Positions 30,399 to 39,679 of a stretch of 64,000 bases of DNA are shown here, in pieces (position 1 is the stretch's first letter; each line of letters starts with the position of its first letter). Origin of the DNA: Ignisphaera aggregans DSM 17230 (GTDB lineage Archaea; Thermoproteota; Thermoprotei_A; Sulfolobales; Ignisphaeraceae); the NCBI GenBank assembly GCA_000145985.1, contig CP002098.1, positions 1,592,501-1,656,500 of the forward strand, given 5' to 3'. A model generated the notes under the pieces. The model ran no database searches, was not told the DNA's origin, and saw nothing but the letters and a program-made list of their open reading frames with translations. The translations under genes were made by a program, and so were the position numbers.

Positions 30399-31094
30399 AT
30401 GTCATCTGTATCACATATGGTAAGAGAAATAGTTTTAGGAGATCCAACACTATTCTACTGTATAGCAAATGATATTGTAAATTATAGTAAACTCGCGAAG
30501 AAGCTAAAGCCTATAATCTCTGATTATCTAGGTCAGGAGGTATCTAATGAAGCTATAAAGATGGCATTGATAAGACTTGTAGAGAAGATAAAAGTTGAAG
30601 GAATTCCAACAAGAGCTGAAGTCCTAGACGTTATAGCTAGGTCATCAGTAGAGGTGAGAACAGGTATCACGATAATAACGCTAAGGAGTGGGAGATCAAT
30701 AGAAGCAGTAATGCTTCTATCAAAACTTGCTCCAAAGTCACGATTTCTAGCAGTAATGCAAAGTGTTATGGCTCTCACAGTTGTTTTAGATAATGAGACT
30801 GCTGAAGAGTTTATAAGGGGTATTGGGAGTTCTGGAGATATTCTCCAGATTCAGAGAGATCATTCAGCAATTGTTATAGTGAGTCCACAGGAGATAATGT
30901 ATATCCCGGGAGTGTTATCATATATAGCATCTATATTAGCACAAAACAATATCAATATAATTCACATAGAGTCATGCTATACTGATACAATAATAATTGT
31001 ATCAAAAGACGATCTTCTAAAAGCATTTCAGGTTATTTCAAGACATATAGAAGCTGCTAGGAAATCCATAGAGAGAAAGAAGTTTCCTAGGTAG
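30399..31094 (+). CDS. Stand-alone ACT-domain protein, candidate amino-acid sensor
   Basis: A 231-residue protein. The N-terminal 70 residues look like a helical, possibly HTH-like unit (DIVNYSKLAKKLKPIISDYL, NEAIKMALIRLVEKI). The C-terminal part resembles the ACT domain of aspartate kinases: SAIVIVSPQEIMYIPGVLSY, then ASILAQNNINIIHIESCY and IIIVSKDDLLKAFQVI. No kinase or other catalytic domain is present. It is divergent from argG and converges on livM with an 8-base overlap. Possible roles, all inference: transcriptional or protein-level control of arginine synthesis, or a detached regulatory subunit for the aspartate kinase at 44 kb, which keeps only one ACT-sized segment. Confidence 0.7.
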   Translation: MSSVSHMVREIVLGDPTLFYCIANDIVNYSKLAKKLKPIISDYLGQEVSNEAIKMALIRLVEKIKVEGIPTRAEVLDVIARSSVEVRTGITIITLRSGRSIEAVMLLSKLAPKSRFLAVMQSVMALTVVLDNETAEEFIRGIGSSGDILQIQRDHSAIVIVSPQEIMYIPGVLSYIASILAQNNINIIHIESCYTDTIIIVSKDDLLKAFQVISRHIEAARKSIERKKFPR

Positions 31095-32160
31095 AACCTT
31101 TCTCACTATCTATCTTCTCCCTAATATTCTCAAGATCCTTTCTAGATAGTGCTAAAGTTGGTTTCTCAGGAAGAATACCCCTAGGTCTAAACATTGTTAT
31201 CAATATTATTGTCAACCCTACGAATATGTATTCTAGATTAGAAACATCTATATAGGGTGGCAGTATCTGTACCAAATTTGTTTTATAGACCATTATCAGT
31301 GATCTAGCCGTGGAAAATATAAGTACCCCGAGAACAACGCCTAGGTTATTACCAACTCCACCAAGCATTATATATGCCCATGGAAGGAATGTCCATTCAT
31401 ATCTCTGCATACCTCCAACACCAATATAAGCATCTGATAATACTCTTAAAGCACCAGCTATAGCTGCTATAGAGCCTCCAATGATTAGTGCATATGTTCT
31501 TATCTTAACAATATCTATTCCATATACCTGTGCCGCTAATTCCGAGTCTCTTACAGCCTTCATAGTCCTACCCATTGGAGATCTAGCTATTCTCTCAGAT
31601 ATGAAAAAGACTATAGCTGCAAATATCAGAATCACTATAACAGCACCTGTATATCTATAGACTCCGAGAAATCTAAATGGATCTGGAACCATAATACCTA
31701 CACTTCCACCAACAATAGGCGAATAGTTATAGGCTATACCACGAAGAATCTCTCCTATTGATAGCAGAGTTATACCTAGATATGCCTCCCTAAGTCTAAG
31801 AGATGGATACGCTGACGCATATCCTATAATTCCTCCAAGAAATGCTGCAATAGCTAATGTAAGCAGTAGATATATTAGTGATAGTAATGGATTCTTAGAT
31901 AACTCCATATTAATGTGTGTTACTATATAGGAATTATTTGAGATATATTCTACACCATATGGAAAGCCGAGAATAGCTGCAACAATTCTACTAGCAATAC
32001 CACCTGCAGCTATAGCTCCCATCAATGCTGCTATAAGTCTACCAAACTGGGGTATATTTGCAAAACCAACTTCAATATTAATGCTTAGTGCCAATATTAA
32101 GCCAATGCCAAAGTTGAGACCTATATTCAATAGTATTGCTCCAATAGTCTCTAAACTCAT
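31087..32160 (-). CDS. livM: Branched-chain amino acid-type ABC transporter permease (LivM)
   Basis: A 357-residue permease with many membrane segments. Family features: ASAYPSLRLREAYLGITLLSIGEILR, RSPMGRTMKAVRDSELAAQVYGID (the EAA-like coupling loop) and GGVGNNLGVVLG. It pairs with LivH to form the channel. ATG overlaps the livH stop (ATGA). Actual substrate (Leu/Ile/Val, other amino acids, or amides) is not shown by sequence. Confidence 0.9.
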   Translation of the reverse strand: MSLETIGAILLNIGLNFGIGLILALSINIEVGFANIPQFGRLIAALMGAIAAGGIASRIVAAILGFPYGVEYISNNSYIVTHINMELSKNPLLSLIYLLLTLAIAAFLGGIIGYASAYPSLRLREAYLGITLLSIGEILRGIAYNYSPIVGGSVGIMVPDPFRFLGVYRYTGAVIVILIFAAIVFFISERIARSPMGRTMKAVRDSELAAQVYGIDIVKIRTYALIIGGSIAAIAGALRVLSDAYIGVGGMQRYEWTFLPWAYIMLGGVGNNLGVVLGVLIFSTARSLIMVYKTNLVQILPPYIDVSNLEYIFVGLTIILITMFRPRGILPEKPTLALSRKDLENIREKIDSEKGST

Positions 32161-33080
32161 CGTCTCCTCACCACACCAGCTAATCCACTTGGATATATTA
32201 AGAGCGTAACAATCAATGCTGCTAAGGGAATTACAGATCTATATGGCTGTAGAGGGGGTATGAAGAACATTATAAGCCTCTCACTAAATCCTATAAGAAG
32301 ACCTCCGAGAAGACCTCCATATACACTATATAAACCTCCTACTATTGAACCTGCAAAGAAGTATACAACAAGAGCTGAACCTACATCTGTTGTACCCTCA
32401 ACAAGCATTGCTAATAAACTTCCTGAGACTCCAGCAAGAATACCTCCTATAAGCCATGCAAGAGCATATACCCTATATATATTTATGCCGAGTATTGATG
32501 CGAGTTCAGGACTCTCTATAGAAGCTCTCATCGATATGCCCATAGTAGTTCTAGTTAGAAATAGATGTAACATTATTATTATTGCTAATCCTGTTAGAGG
32601 AGCTACAATATGTATAGCTCTTACATATGTTATACCAACTCTAGCAATAGACATATCAGCAATACTTAGGTAAAACTTTGATGCATCGCTAAATCTATAA
32701 TACTTCATTAAAAAATTCATCCATATGTTTACAAATCCGTACAACATTATATCTATACCCAAGGTAACCATCATCAAGGTTATCTCCGATGCTTTTACAC
32801 CTAGTAAATATCTTATAACTGAATAGTATATAGCTAAACCTATTAATCCTATTGCTATGGCAACCAACGGAATATATACATATGGAACAAGGGTTATCCC
32901 ATATATTCTCGAAAATATCCTATAGAATGTATACATTATGTAAAAGCTCCATGTAATCATAGATGCATGTGCAAAATTAAATGTTCTTGTTGATGAATAT
33001 AGTAGAGTTATTGATGCACATCCTATAGCTAAGGCAGATCCATATGCCAATGCATCTAATGCTATAGCTACAATAGACAT
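32157..33080 (-). CDS. livH: Branched-chain amino acid-type ABC transporter permease (LivH)
   Basis: A 307-residue membrane permease. Typical segments: YGSALAIGCASITLLYSSTRTFNFAHASM at the N-terminus, the coupling loop RTTMGISMRASIESPELASILGIN, and GGILAGVSGSLLAML. Transcribed away from livK and cotranscribed with livM; its promoter shares the 33081-33275 gap. Confidence 0.9.
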   Translation of the reverse strand: MSIVAIALDALAYGSALAIGCASITLLYSSTRTFNFAHASMITWSFYIMYTFYRIFSRIYGITLVPYVYIPLVAIAIGLIGLAIYYSVIRYLLGVKASEITLMMVTLGIDIMLYGFVNIWMNFLMKYYRFSDASKFYLSIADMSIARVGITYVRAIHIVAPLTGLAIIIMLHLFLTRTTMGISMRASIESPELASILGINIYRVYALAWLIGGILAGVSGSLLAMLVEGTTDVGSALVVYFFAGSIVGGLYSVYGGLLGGLLIGFSERLIMFFIPPLQPYRSVIPLAALIVTLLIYPSGLAGVVRRR

Positions 33081-33199
33081 TTTTAAATCACTTTAATTTA
33101 TAGCTATATCCATATTTTCAACAAGGCTCTAGTTAATAAAGCTTAATTCAGAATAAAAATATAGTTATCATAAATAGTGTTATTTACTGGATTAAGCAG

Positions 33200-33221
33200 A
33201 AATATTTTCATAAAAATATTT
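33200..33221. promoter_or_regulatory. Inverted repeat in the livH-livK divergent promoter
   Basis: AAATATTTT (33200-33208) and AAAATATTT (33213-33221) are perfect inverted copies separated by cata. They sit about 55-75 bases before the livK ATG at the expected TATA position, so they could be an operator overlapping the TATA box. AT-richness makes chance occurrence possible. Confidence 0.35.
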
Positions 33222-33275
33222 ATACATCTTATTACATTCTATATCTATTTGATATATCGAAATGGGTGTACATAT

Positions 33276-34655
33276 ATGAAAGGATTAAAAACACCTATTG
33301 CAATAGCAATAGCTATAGCAACACTAATAATAGGCTATATAGCAGGAATCTTTACATCATCTACAATATTTACACCAAGTACTACAACACTAACAATTAC
33401 AGTTACATCTGCACCTACAGCTGCAGCTACTACAGCTCAGGAAAAAACCGTTACAGTAACACAAACAGTTACGATATCCCAAGGTGGTGCAGGACTTAGT
33501 GGAGAAATACCTATAGGTGCATTACTGCCATTGACAGGTGCTTTAGCTACATATGGCCAGATGTGTCAAGAAGCATTTCTATTAGCTGTAAATGATGTAA
33601 ATGAGTGGTTAAAGGCTTTAGGAAAACCCTGGAGATTGAAGCCTATTGTTGAGGATACAGCAGTTAATCCCCAGCAGGCACTAGATAAATTAATGGCTCT
33701 ACATGCACAAGGTGTTAAAGTTGTTGTAGGGCCTATGGCGAGTAGTGAGGTTTTAGCTATAAAGAGCTATGCCGATTCCAACCAAATACTAGTTATATCT
33801 CAGAGCTCTACAGCTATGTCATTAGCTATACCAGGAGACTTTATCTATAGATTTACAGCACCAGATAGCTATCAGGCTAAAGCTATAGCCCATATAATGT
33901 GGCTAAGAGGAATAAGATTTGTTGTACCTATATGGAGAGGAGATGCCTGGGGAGATGGCTTAGCGGATTACACTAAACGTGAATTTGAGAATATTTGTAG
34001 GGCTAGTGGAGAAGCTTGCGGATGGGATAGTGGTATTAGATTTGATCCTAATGCAAAAGAGTTCTCAACAGAGGTAGCAACACTTGCATCAAAGGTTCAG
34101 AGCTACGCAGATAGATATGGTAAGGATAAGGTTGGAGTACTAGTGATATCATTTGAAGAAGCTGCATCGATAATTACAGAAGCTCTAAAATATCCAATCC
34201 TCTCAGAGGTGCTATGGCAAGGAAGTGATGGGACCTATGGTACAACAAAGTTTATTGAGGAACCAAGTATCGCTGAATTTGTTATAAAGACACAGTTTTG
34301 GAATACTATGACAGCTCCAGGAGAATCTCCACTAAGGGAAAGAGTTAGAAGCTATATCATGCAAAAACTTGGTTCAGAACCTATACCATATGCATACTTT
34401 ACATATGATGCTGTATGGGCTATAGCATTAGCTATCGACCATACAGGTTCCTATGATGGAGCAGCACTAAGAAATGCTATACCCTATGTACTCCAATATT
34501 TCATTGGCTCTTCAGGACACTTTGTATTAGATGAGAATGGTGATAGAGCTACAGCGGACTATGTAATAGGTACAGTTGCAAAAACATCTGATGGAAAATA
34601 TGTTTGGAAGGATATAGCTATCTTCACATCAGCAGGAGAGCTAAAGCAACTCTAA
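33276..34655 (+). CDS. livK: Branched-chain amino acid-type ABC transporter substrate-binding protein
   Basis: A 459-residue extracellular binding protein of periplasmic-binding fold type I. Residues about 8-25 are a hydrophobic signal or anchor (IAIAIAIATLIIGYIAGIF), followed by a Thr-rich stalk (about 26-65), typical for archaeal binding proteins. The domain begins EIPIGALLPLTGALATYGQ and includes VVGPMASSEVLAI. ATG 33276 with GGGTG upstream is chosen over GTG 33177. It delivers substrate to LivHM, with LivG and LivF as ATPases downstream. Confidence 0.9.
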   Translation: MKGLKTPIAIAIAIATLIIGYIAGIFTSSTIFTPSTTTLTITVTSAPTAAATTAQEKTVTVTQTVTISQGGAGLSGEIPIGALLPLTGALATYGQMCQEAFLLAVNDVNEWLKALGKPWRLKPIVEDTAVNPQQALDKLMALHAQGVKVVVGPMASSEVLAIKSYADSNQILVISQSSTAMSLAIPGDFIYRFTAPDSYQAKAIAHIMWLRGIRFVVPIWRGDAWGDGLADYTKREFENICRASGEACGWDSGIRFDPNAKEFSTEVATLASKVQSYADRYGKDKVGVLVISFEEAASIITEALKYPILSEVLWQGSDGTYGTTKFIEEPSIAEFVIKTQFWNTMTAPGESPLRERVRSYIMQKLGSEPIPYAYFTYDAVWAIALAIDHTGSYDGAALRNAIPYVLQYFIGSSGHFVLDENGDRATADYVIGTVAKTSDGKYVWKDIAIFTSAGELKQL

Positions 34656-34672
34656 GTCTTTGAATTTGTATA

Positions 34673-34701
34673 TGATTTTTTAGCATAAATATTTTTATTC
34701 T
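34673..34701 (+). terminator. T-rich terminator after livK
   Basis: Two T runs (gattttttag at about 34674-34683 and atttttatt just after) follow the livK stop, as in archaeal termination. Partial termination would favour high binding-protein levels over the ATPases; a new TATA (ctctttaaa) precedes livG. Confidence 0.4.
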
Positions 34702-34737
34702 CTTTAAAAACATATTTTCAACTAAATAGTGATAGGT

Positions 34738-35499
34738 ATGAGTAATGATGATGCAATACTTATTGCAAAAAATGTAACGAAATACTTTGGTGGTCTTGTA
34801 GCACTAGATAATGTGAGTATAGAGGTGAAGAAGTATAGTTTAACACTTTTGATAGGTCCTAATGGTGCTGGTAAGACTACGCTTATAAATGTGTGTACAG
34901 GGGTTTTAAAGCCTGAGAAAGGGATTATCATATTCGATGGTAAGGATATTACAGGATATCCTCCGCATAAGGTATATAGCCTCGGATTTACAAGGACATT
35001 TCAGATACCACAACCATTTAAATCACTTACAGTTTTAGAAAATGTTCTTGCGGCTATTAGGAGTAGGGGTGAGAATCCTTTAGAAGCTTTAAGGAGGAGT
35101 TCCTGGATTAGGAATGAATATGAAAATATTGAAAAAGCATTTAGAATTCTTAAGATTGTTGGACTTGATAGATACTGGGATTGGGAGGCTTATAAACTTG
35201 GAGCAGGACAGCTAAAGATGCTTGAAATTGCTAGATCTCTTGCAGCAGGCGCAAAGCTTCTAGCTCTAGACGAACCTATTGGTGGAACAGATCCCTCCTA
35301 TGCAAATAGTATATTTGAGAATATTAGGAGGATTAAGCTTGATGCAAAGATTTCTTTTCTAGTCATTGAGCATAGAATAGATATAGCTCTCAAGTACGCA
35401 GATTATGTATATGTAATGGATAGAGGAAGAGTTATTGCCGAGGGAACACCTAGTGAAGTTTTGAAGAATCCTAAGGTGGCAGAGGTTTATCTAGGGTGA
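34738..35499 (+). CDS. livG: Branched-chain amino acid-type ABC transporter ATPase (LivG)
   Basis: A 253-residue ABC ATPase. Walker A IGPNGAGKTTLINVC, the LivG-type FTRTFQIPQPFKSLTVLEN Q-loop, a signature segment degenerate to LGAGQLKMLEIARSLAAG, Walker B LLALDEPIGG (a typical LivG has LDEPxAG), and FLVIEHRIDIAL. ATG 34738 is chosen over GTG 34729; the TATA box near 34701-34709 suggests a nearly leaderless message. Confidence 0.9.
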   Translation: MSNDDAILIAKNVTKYFGGLVALDNVSIEVKKYSLTLLIGPNGAGKTTLINVCTGVLKPEKGIIIFDGKDITGYPPHKVYSLGFTRTFQIPQPFKSLTVLENVLAAIRSRGENPLEALRRSSWIRNEYENIEKAFRILKIVGLDRYWDWEAYKLGAGQLKMLEIARSLAAGAKLLALDEPIGGTDPSYANSIFENIRRIKLDAKISFLVIEHRIDIALKYADYVYVMDRGRVIAEGTPSEVLKNPKVAEVYLG

Positions 35500-35504
35500 T
35501 ATAG

Positions 35505-36218
35505 TTGGCTGTACTAGAGGTTAAAAATCTCTATTCTGGTTATGGAAAGATAAAAGTGCTTTTCGACATAAATTTCTCCGCTGATGAGGGGAAGATTACA
35601 GCGATTATAGGTCCTAATGGTGCTGGTAAATCTACTCTCCTCAATAGTATCTATGGTATAGCCGATATATATGATGGAAAAGTTCTATTGAATGGTATTG
35701 ATATAACAGGTCTAAAGCCATATATCATAGCTAGAATGGGTATAGGATATGTGCCACAAACAAATAATATCTTCTCCGAGTTAAGTGTTGAAGAGAATCT
35801 GAGGATAGCTGTAAGAAATGTCTCAAGAGAAGAATTTAAGGCTAGGATGGAAGAAGTATTGGATTTCTTTCCCAAGTTAAGAGAACTGTTACATAGAAAG
35901 GCTGGTACCCTTAGTGGGGGTGAAAGAAGAATGTTGGCAATAGCTATAGCGCTAATGAGACGTCCAAACATATTGTTGTTAGATGAGATAACAACGGATC
36001 TTGCACCAATAGTTGTGAAAAGAATTCTAGAGAAGGTTGTAGAGCTTAGAGATAAAATGGGGATGACTATAGTTATGGTTGAACAATATGCAAGAAGAGC
36101 TCTAGAGATATGCGATAAGGTCTATCTTATTGCTAGTGGACAGGTAAAGTTTGAGGGAGATCCCAAGCAGTTATTAGAGCAACGAGAACTTGTATCGCTT
36201 TATCTTGGTGCACTATAG
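35505..36218 (+). CDS. livF: Branched-chain amino acid-type ABC transporter ATPase (LivF)
   Basis: A 237-residue partner ATPase. Walker A IIGPNGAGKSTLLNSI, Q-loop GIGYVPQTNNIFSELSVEEN, signature TLSGGERRMLAIAIALM, Walker B NILLLDEITTDLAP (Glu retained, Pro-Ser replaced by Ile-Thr), and IVMVEQYARRALEICD. The TTG start at 35505 has GGTGAT 5 bases upstream, overlapping the livG stop. Its 3' end overlaps lysK, which is on the other strand, by 19 bases. Confidence 0.9.
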   Translation: MAVLEVKNLYSGYGKIKVLFDINFSADEGKITAIIGPNGAGKSTLLNSIYGIADIYDGKVLLNGIDITGLKPYIIARMGIGYVPQTNNIFSELSVEENLRIAVRNVSREEFKARMEEVLDFFPKLRELLHRKAGTLSGGERRMLAIAIALMRRPNILLLDEITTDLAPIVVKRILEKVVELRDKMGMTIVMVEQYARRALEICDKVYLIASGQVKFEGDPKQLLEQRELVSLYLGAL

Positions 36219-37255
36219 ATATTGATAAACTCGTTTATAGTATCCCTATATATGTATATCCCCTTAATCATCTCATCAATGCTTATCTCTTCTCTATCAC
36301 TATGAGAAAGCTCTGAACGTCCTGGCCCAAATGCAACTATATTTTCTGTAACAATAGGGTATATTATATTCATATCACTTGTTCCCAATTTATAAGTAAA
36401 CCTCGGTCTAATATTGTGTTTCACCATAGCTCTTGTCATAGATCTTACCATGACATTGTTTAGCGAAACCTTAACAGGATTTGTATAATCAAGTATGCTA
36501 TATTCACATGAGCTAATGGTTATTAGCTGAGATATCTCATCTACTATATCTCTAATCGATCTATCCACAGAGACCCTAATATCTATTATACTCTCTCCAT
36601 ATCTTGGATGAACACTTGAAGACTCCTCACCACATCTCAAATAGATTAGTGATGCAGATGTCTCTGAAGCTCTATACCCCCTATATCTATCTCTAATCCT
36701 TGACCAAATATCTATAACCTTATCACAAGCTGTAGCTTCTATTGATGGTGAAGATGAGTGTCCTCCTATACCTCTACACACTATTTTCATCTTGATACTC
36801 CCTCTATAGCCAACAACAATACTATTATTGCTCGGTTCTCCTATTACAGCTCCATCACTCCTAAAACCCTTTTTCACTAGGTTTTTAGCACCCCTACTAT
36901 CTCCCTCCTCACCAGTTACAGCAATAGCATAAACCTTAAATCTATTAAAATCTATAAATCTCTTAGCAAGAGAGGCTCCAATAAACATTGCTACTAAAGG
37001 GCCTTTAGCATCTACAGCTCCTCTACCAGTTATCACATCTCCATTGAAGCTAACAGGAAGTTCACCAGGGACAGTATCTATATGCCCTATAAAGGATATA
37101 GATATAGGTCCTCTGCCATAGGATGCAATTAGATTACCTACTTCATCAACAACTATATCCTCATAGCCTAGCTCATATGCATAGTTCTTCAGAACCTCAA
37201 TAGCTCTGTCCTCATGGTTTGTAGGGCTATAAGCCTTTAATATATCTATAAGCAT
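36200..37255 (-). CDS. lysK: [LysW]-lysine / [LysW]-ornithine hydrolase
   Basis: A 351-residue M20-family metallohydrolase that releases the finished amino acid from the LysW carrier protein. Metal and catalytic residues are seen in SFIGHIDTVPGELP, GRGAVDAKGPLVAMF, AVTGEEGDSRGA (catalytic Glu-Glu), VIGEPSNNS and the final SHSDREEIS. ATG 37255 lies just after the lysJ stop; upstream codons back to 37291 lie inside lysJ and are not needed. Last gene of lysWXJK. Confidence 0.9.
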   Translation of the reverse strand: MLIDILKAYSPTNHEDRAIEVLKNYAYELGYEDIVVDEVGNLIASYGRGPISISFIGHIDTVPGELPVSFNGDVITGRGAVDAKGPLVAMFIGASLAKRFIDFNRFKVYAIAVTGEEGDSRGAKNLVKKGFRSDGAVIGEPSNNSIVVGYRGSIKMKIVCRGIGGHSSSPSIEATACDKVIDIWSRIRDRYRGYRASETSASLIYLRCGEESSSVHPRYGESIIDIRVSVDRSIRDIVDEISQLITISSCEYSILDYTNPVKVSLNNVMVRSMTRAMVKHNIRPRFTYKLGTSDMNIIYPIVTENIVAFGPGRSELSHSDREEISIDEMIKGIYIYRDTINEFINIYSAPR

Positions 37256-37256
37256 A

Positions 37257-38414
37257 TCAGCTACTAATCTGGCTAGCGATTGTTCTTGCAATAACCTTCA
37301 CCGCATACTCAATATCGATATTGGTTATCACATATGGTGGTAATAGTCTTAGGACTGTTGTACCAGATTTCAATGCTAATATACCTTCATTCTGTAGCTC
37401 CTTAATAATATTTGTCGGTTCTATCCTTAGATCGATACCTATCATAAGTCCTGCTCCTCTAATCTCTCTAACAATTCTAATATCTTTTAACTCCCTTCTA
37501 AGTAACTCGAAAAACATATTTCCTTTTTCATATGCTTTCTGAGGAACACTATCATTTATTAGAACCTCTGTAGATGCTTTTACAGCTGCACATGCAAGAG
37601 GATTTCCACCATATGTAGATCCATGGCTTCCACGCTCTATTTTTACACCTATATCATGTGGCATGAATATTACACTCACAGGAAATCCTCCACCAATTGC
37701 TTTACCAGCTAAAAGTATATCTGGATAAACACCATATTGCTCTGATAGCCATATACTCCCAGTTCTACCAAAACCTGTCTGTATCTCATCTATAATTAGT
37801 ATTGCTCCTACATCCATAGTTCTCCTCCTCAACTCAGATACAAATTCCTCAGATGCAACATTGATCCCTCCCTCACCCTGTATCAACTCTAATATTACTG
37901 CTGCTGTCTGTTCATCAACAGCCTTATCTATTTCAGATAAATCGTTGTATCTTAGCATCATAGTTTCTGGTAGTAGAGGTTCAAACCCCTTTCTATACTT
38001 TTGATTTGCTGTAACTGATAATGCTCCAAAGGTTCTTCCATGAAATGAATTAGTAAAATATATTATCTTCTTCCTACCTGTTACCTTCCTCGAAATCTTA
38101 AGAGCAAACTCTACAGCTTCACTACCACTATTCAATAGATATACATATTCATATCTATCTGGTACTACCTTACTAAGTACCTCAAGCATTTCCTCTCTTA
38201 TCTTCACCCTAAACGATGTTGATAATGTCATCACTTTACTCATTTGATCTACAATTGTGTTAACTATATGTGGATTTCTATGCCCTAGAAATGCAACTCC
38301 ATGCCCTGTGTGCATATCTAGATATTTTCTTCCATTAGAATCCCATACATATTGGCTCTCTGCATACTCTATCTCTATACCCCTATCCTCATAAAGCATT
38401 AAATATTTCAACAC
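37257..38414 (-). CDS. lysJ: [LysW]-aminoadipate semialdehyde transaminase
   Basis: A 385-residue class III PLP aminotransferase. Motifs: LLNSGSEAVEFALKIS, NSFHGRTFGALSVT, LIIDEIQTGFGRTGSIWLSEQ and the PLP lysine in LLAGKAIGGGFPVS. It converts the LysW-bound semialdehyde to the amine using glutamate. GTG 38414 shares bases with the lysX stop and has GGTGA 7 bases upstream. The same enzyme can serve ornithine synthesis in relatives. Confidence 0.92.
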   Translation of the reverse strand: MLKYLMLYEDRGIEIEYAESQYVWDSNGRKYLDMHTGHGVAFLGHRNPHIVNTIVDQMSKVMTLSTSFRVKIREEMLEVLSKVVPDRYEYVYLLNSGSEAVEFALKISRKVTGRKKIIYFTNSFHGRTFGALSVTANQKYRKGFEPLLPETMMLRYNDLSEIDKAVDEQTAAVILELIQGEGGINVASEEFVSELRRRTMDVGAILIIDEIQTGFGRTGSIWLSEQYGVYPDILLAGKAIGGGFPVSVIFMPHDIGVKIERGSHGSTYGGNPLACAAVKASTEVLINDSVPQKAYEKGNMFFELLRRELKDIRIVREIRGAGLMIGIDLRIEPTNIIKELQNEGILALKSGTTVLRLLPPYVITNIDIEYAVKVIARTIASQISS

Positions 38415-39286
38415 TATCTCTTCACCTGAGATTTTACATATTCAATTATCTTTAGATGTATAGGTACACCTGTTGCCATTACAGTATTCTTAAACTCTGG
38501 AACAGCATTAACCTCATTAACTACATATCCCCTTTCCTGATCCTCAAAAATATCTATACCAAGAATTTCACCACCAATAATCTTTGCAGTTTTAAGTGCA
38601 AGCTCCCTTAACTCGCTATCTATATTAACCGGTACAGCTTTCCCCCCTCTAGCAGTATTTGTTATCCAATGATTACTAACTCTATATATAGCCGCTGGAA
38701 CTTCTTCACCAATAACAAACACTCTTATATCCCTATTCGGCTTCTTAACAAATTCTTGAAGCATATGAACCTTCATAACTGGATTTGGTATATAGCTCCT
38801 ATGCTCTAATACTGATCTTAATTCCTCATCATCTCTTGCCATAGCTATTAATCTACCCCAACTACCATCAATAGGCTTTACAACCAGTGGATATCTAAGA
38901 ATCTCTGCAGATCTAAAACATGTTTCATCACTAAATGCTACTATTGTTCTAGGTATCTTTATATTGTTTTGCACAAGAAGTTTTGCAGTCCAAAGCTTAT
39001 TCATTGCTATAGCCATTGATAGCGAATTATTTATACTTCTTATCCCCATAGACTCAAAGGCAAGTGAAGAGTTTAGCGCTATGACATGGCTTATAGCTCT
39101 CTGTAGAACTATATCTATATCCTCTAGTTCCTTCTCCAGCTTTCTACCATCTGACCCTATTAGAAGTCTTACATTATGTAGGTGGAGAGGTACTACCTCA
39201 AGACCTAGCTCTCTTGACGTATCTATAAGAAGTTTCTCCTCCCACCTTATTACTTCATAAGCTATTCCTATGCGGGCAATAAACAT
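38414..39286 (-). CDS. lysX: [LysW]-aminoadipate ligase (LysX, ATP-grasp)
   Basis: A 290-residue RimK-like ATP-grasp ligase that attaches 2-aminoadipate to the C-terminal Glu of LysW. Seen: PLVVKPIDGSWGRLIAMA, RVFVIGEEVPAAIYRVS, NTARGGKAVPVN and GIDIFEDQERGYVVNEVNAV. It follows lysW by 9 bases. Some archaea have a separate ArgX for glutamate; only one such ligase is in the window, so it may be lysine-specific or dual. Confidence 0.91.
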   Translation of the reverse strand: MFIARIGIAYEVIRWEEKLLIDTSRELGLEVVPLHLHNVRLLIGSDGRKLEKELEDIDIVLQRAISHVIALNSSLAFESMGIRSINNSLSMAIAMNKLWTAKLLVQNNIKIPRTIVAFSDETCFRSAEILRYPLVVKPIDGSWGRLIAMARDDEELRSVLEHRSYIPNPVMKVHMLQEFVKKPNRDIRVFVIGEEVPAAIYRVSNHWITNTARGGKAVPVNIDSELRELALKTAKIIGGEILGIDIFEDQERGYVVNEVNAVPEFKNTVMATGVPIHLKIIEYVKSQVKR

Positions 39287-39295
39287 GCACCTCTA

Positions 39296-39466
39296 CTACT
39301 CTCCCCAGTCCTCACCAACTCCCTCAAATGGTCTTACTTTTACTGTAGATCCTTCTATAACTACTTCTAGAGATACTCCACAGTCATGCTCTATTATTTC
39401 ACCAGATACTGCATCCTCTGGTACTTCAACTGGTCCTCCACATACAGGACATTTGAGTGTAGGCAT
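39296..39466 (-). CDS. lysW: LysW amino-group carrier protein
   Basis: A 56-residue protein, MPTLKCPVCGGPVEVPED at the start, with a zinc-ribbon CPVCGG and a later HDCG, ending in the diagnostic EDWGE tail. The C-terminal Glu is the attachment point for aminoadipate (or glutamate), which protects its amino group during lysine synthesis. GAGGTG lies 8 bases before ATG 39466. It leads the lysWXJK operon and is divergent from lysYZM. Acidic overall, as expected for a carrier recognised electrostatically. Confidence 0.96.
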   Translation of the reverse strand: MPTLKCPVCGGPVEVPEDAVSGEIIEHDCGVSLEVVIEGSTVKVRPFEGVGEDWGE

Positions 39467-39679
39467 ATATTTTACACCTCAAAACATGTACATGCTATAT
39501 CTCCTAAACAGGGATTATATACAGTTCTCTAATTGCTTAAAGAGGCTTTTTTCTAGTTAATGGTGCGAAATTTGATAAGTCCTTGTACGGAAACTTTATG
39601 AACTCAGACAAACAAAATCTACTGTGCTCTCTAAAGTCTCTAGACCCTATCTATACTAGAAAATGTGGTGTATAGTGAT
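39467..39679. promoter_or_regulatory. Divergent promoter region lysW / lysY
   Basis: On the minus strand tatataat (reverse complement of 39511-39519 region) lies about 50 bases before lysW; ctctttaagc at about 39536-39545 is another candidate. On the plus strand an AT-rich element near 39590-39600 could serve lysY. The adjacent Lrp-type regulator LysM is the likely controller, as in Sulfolobus, but I see no clear operator palindrome. Confidence 0.4.
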
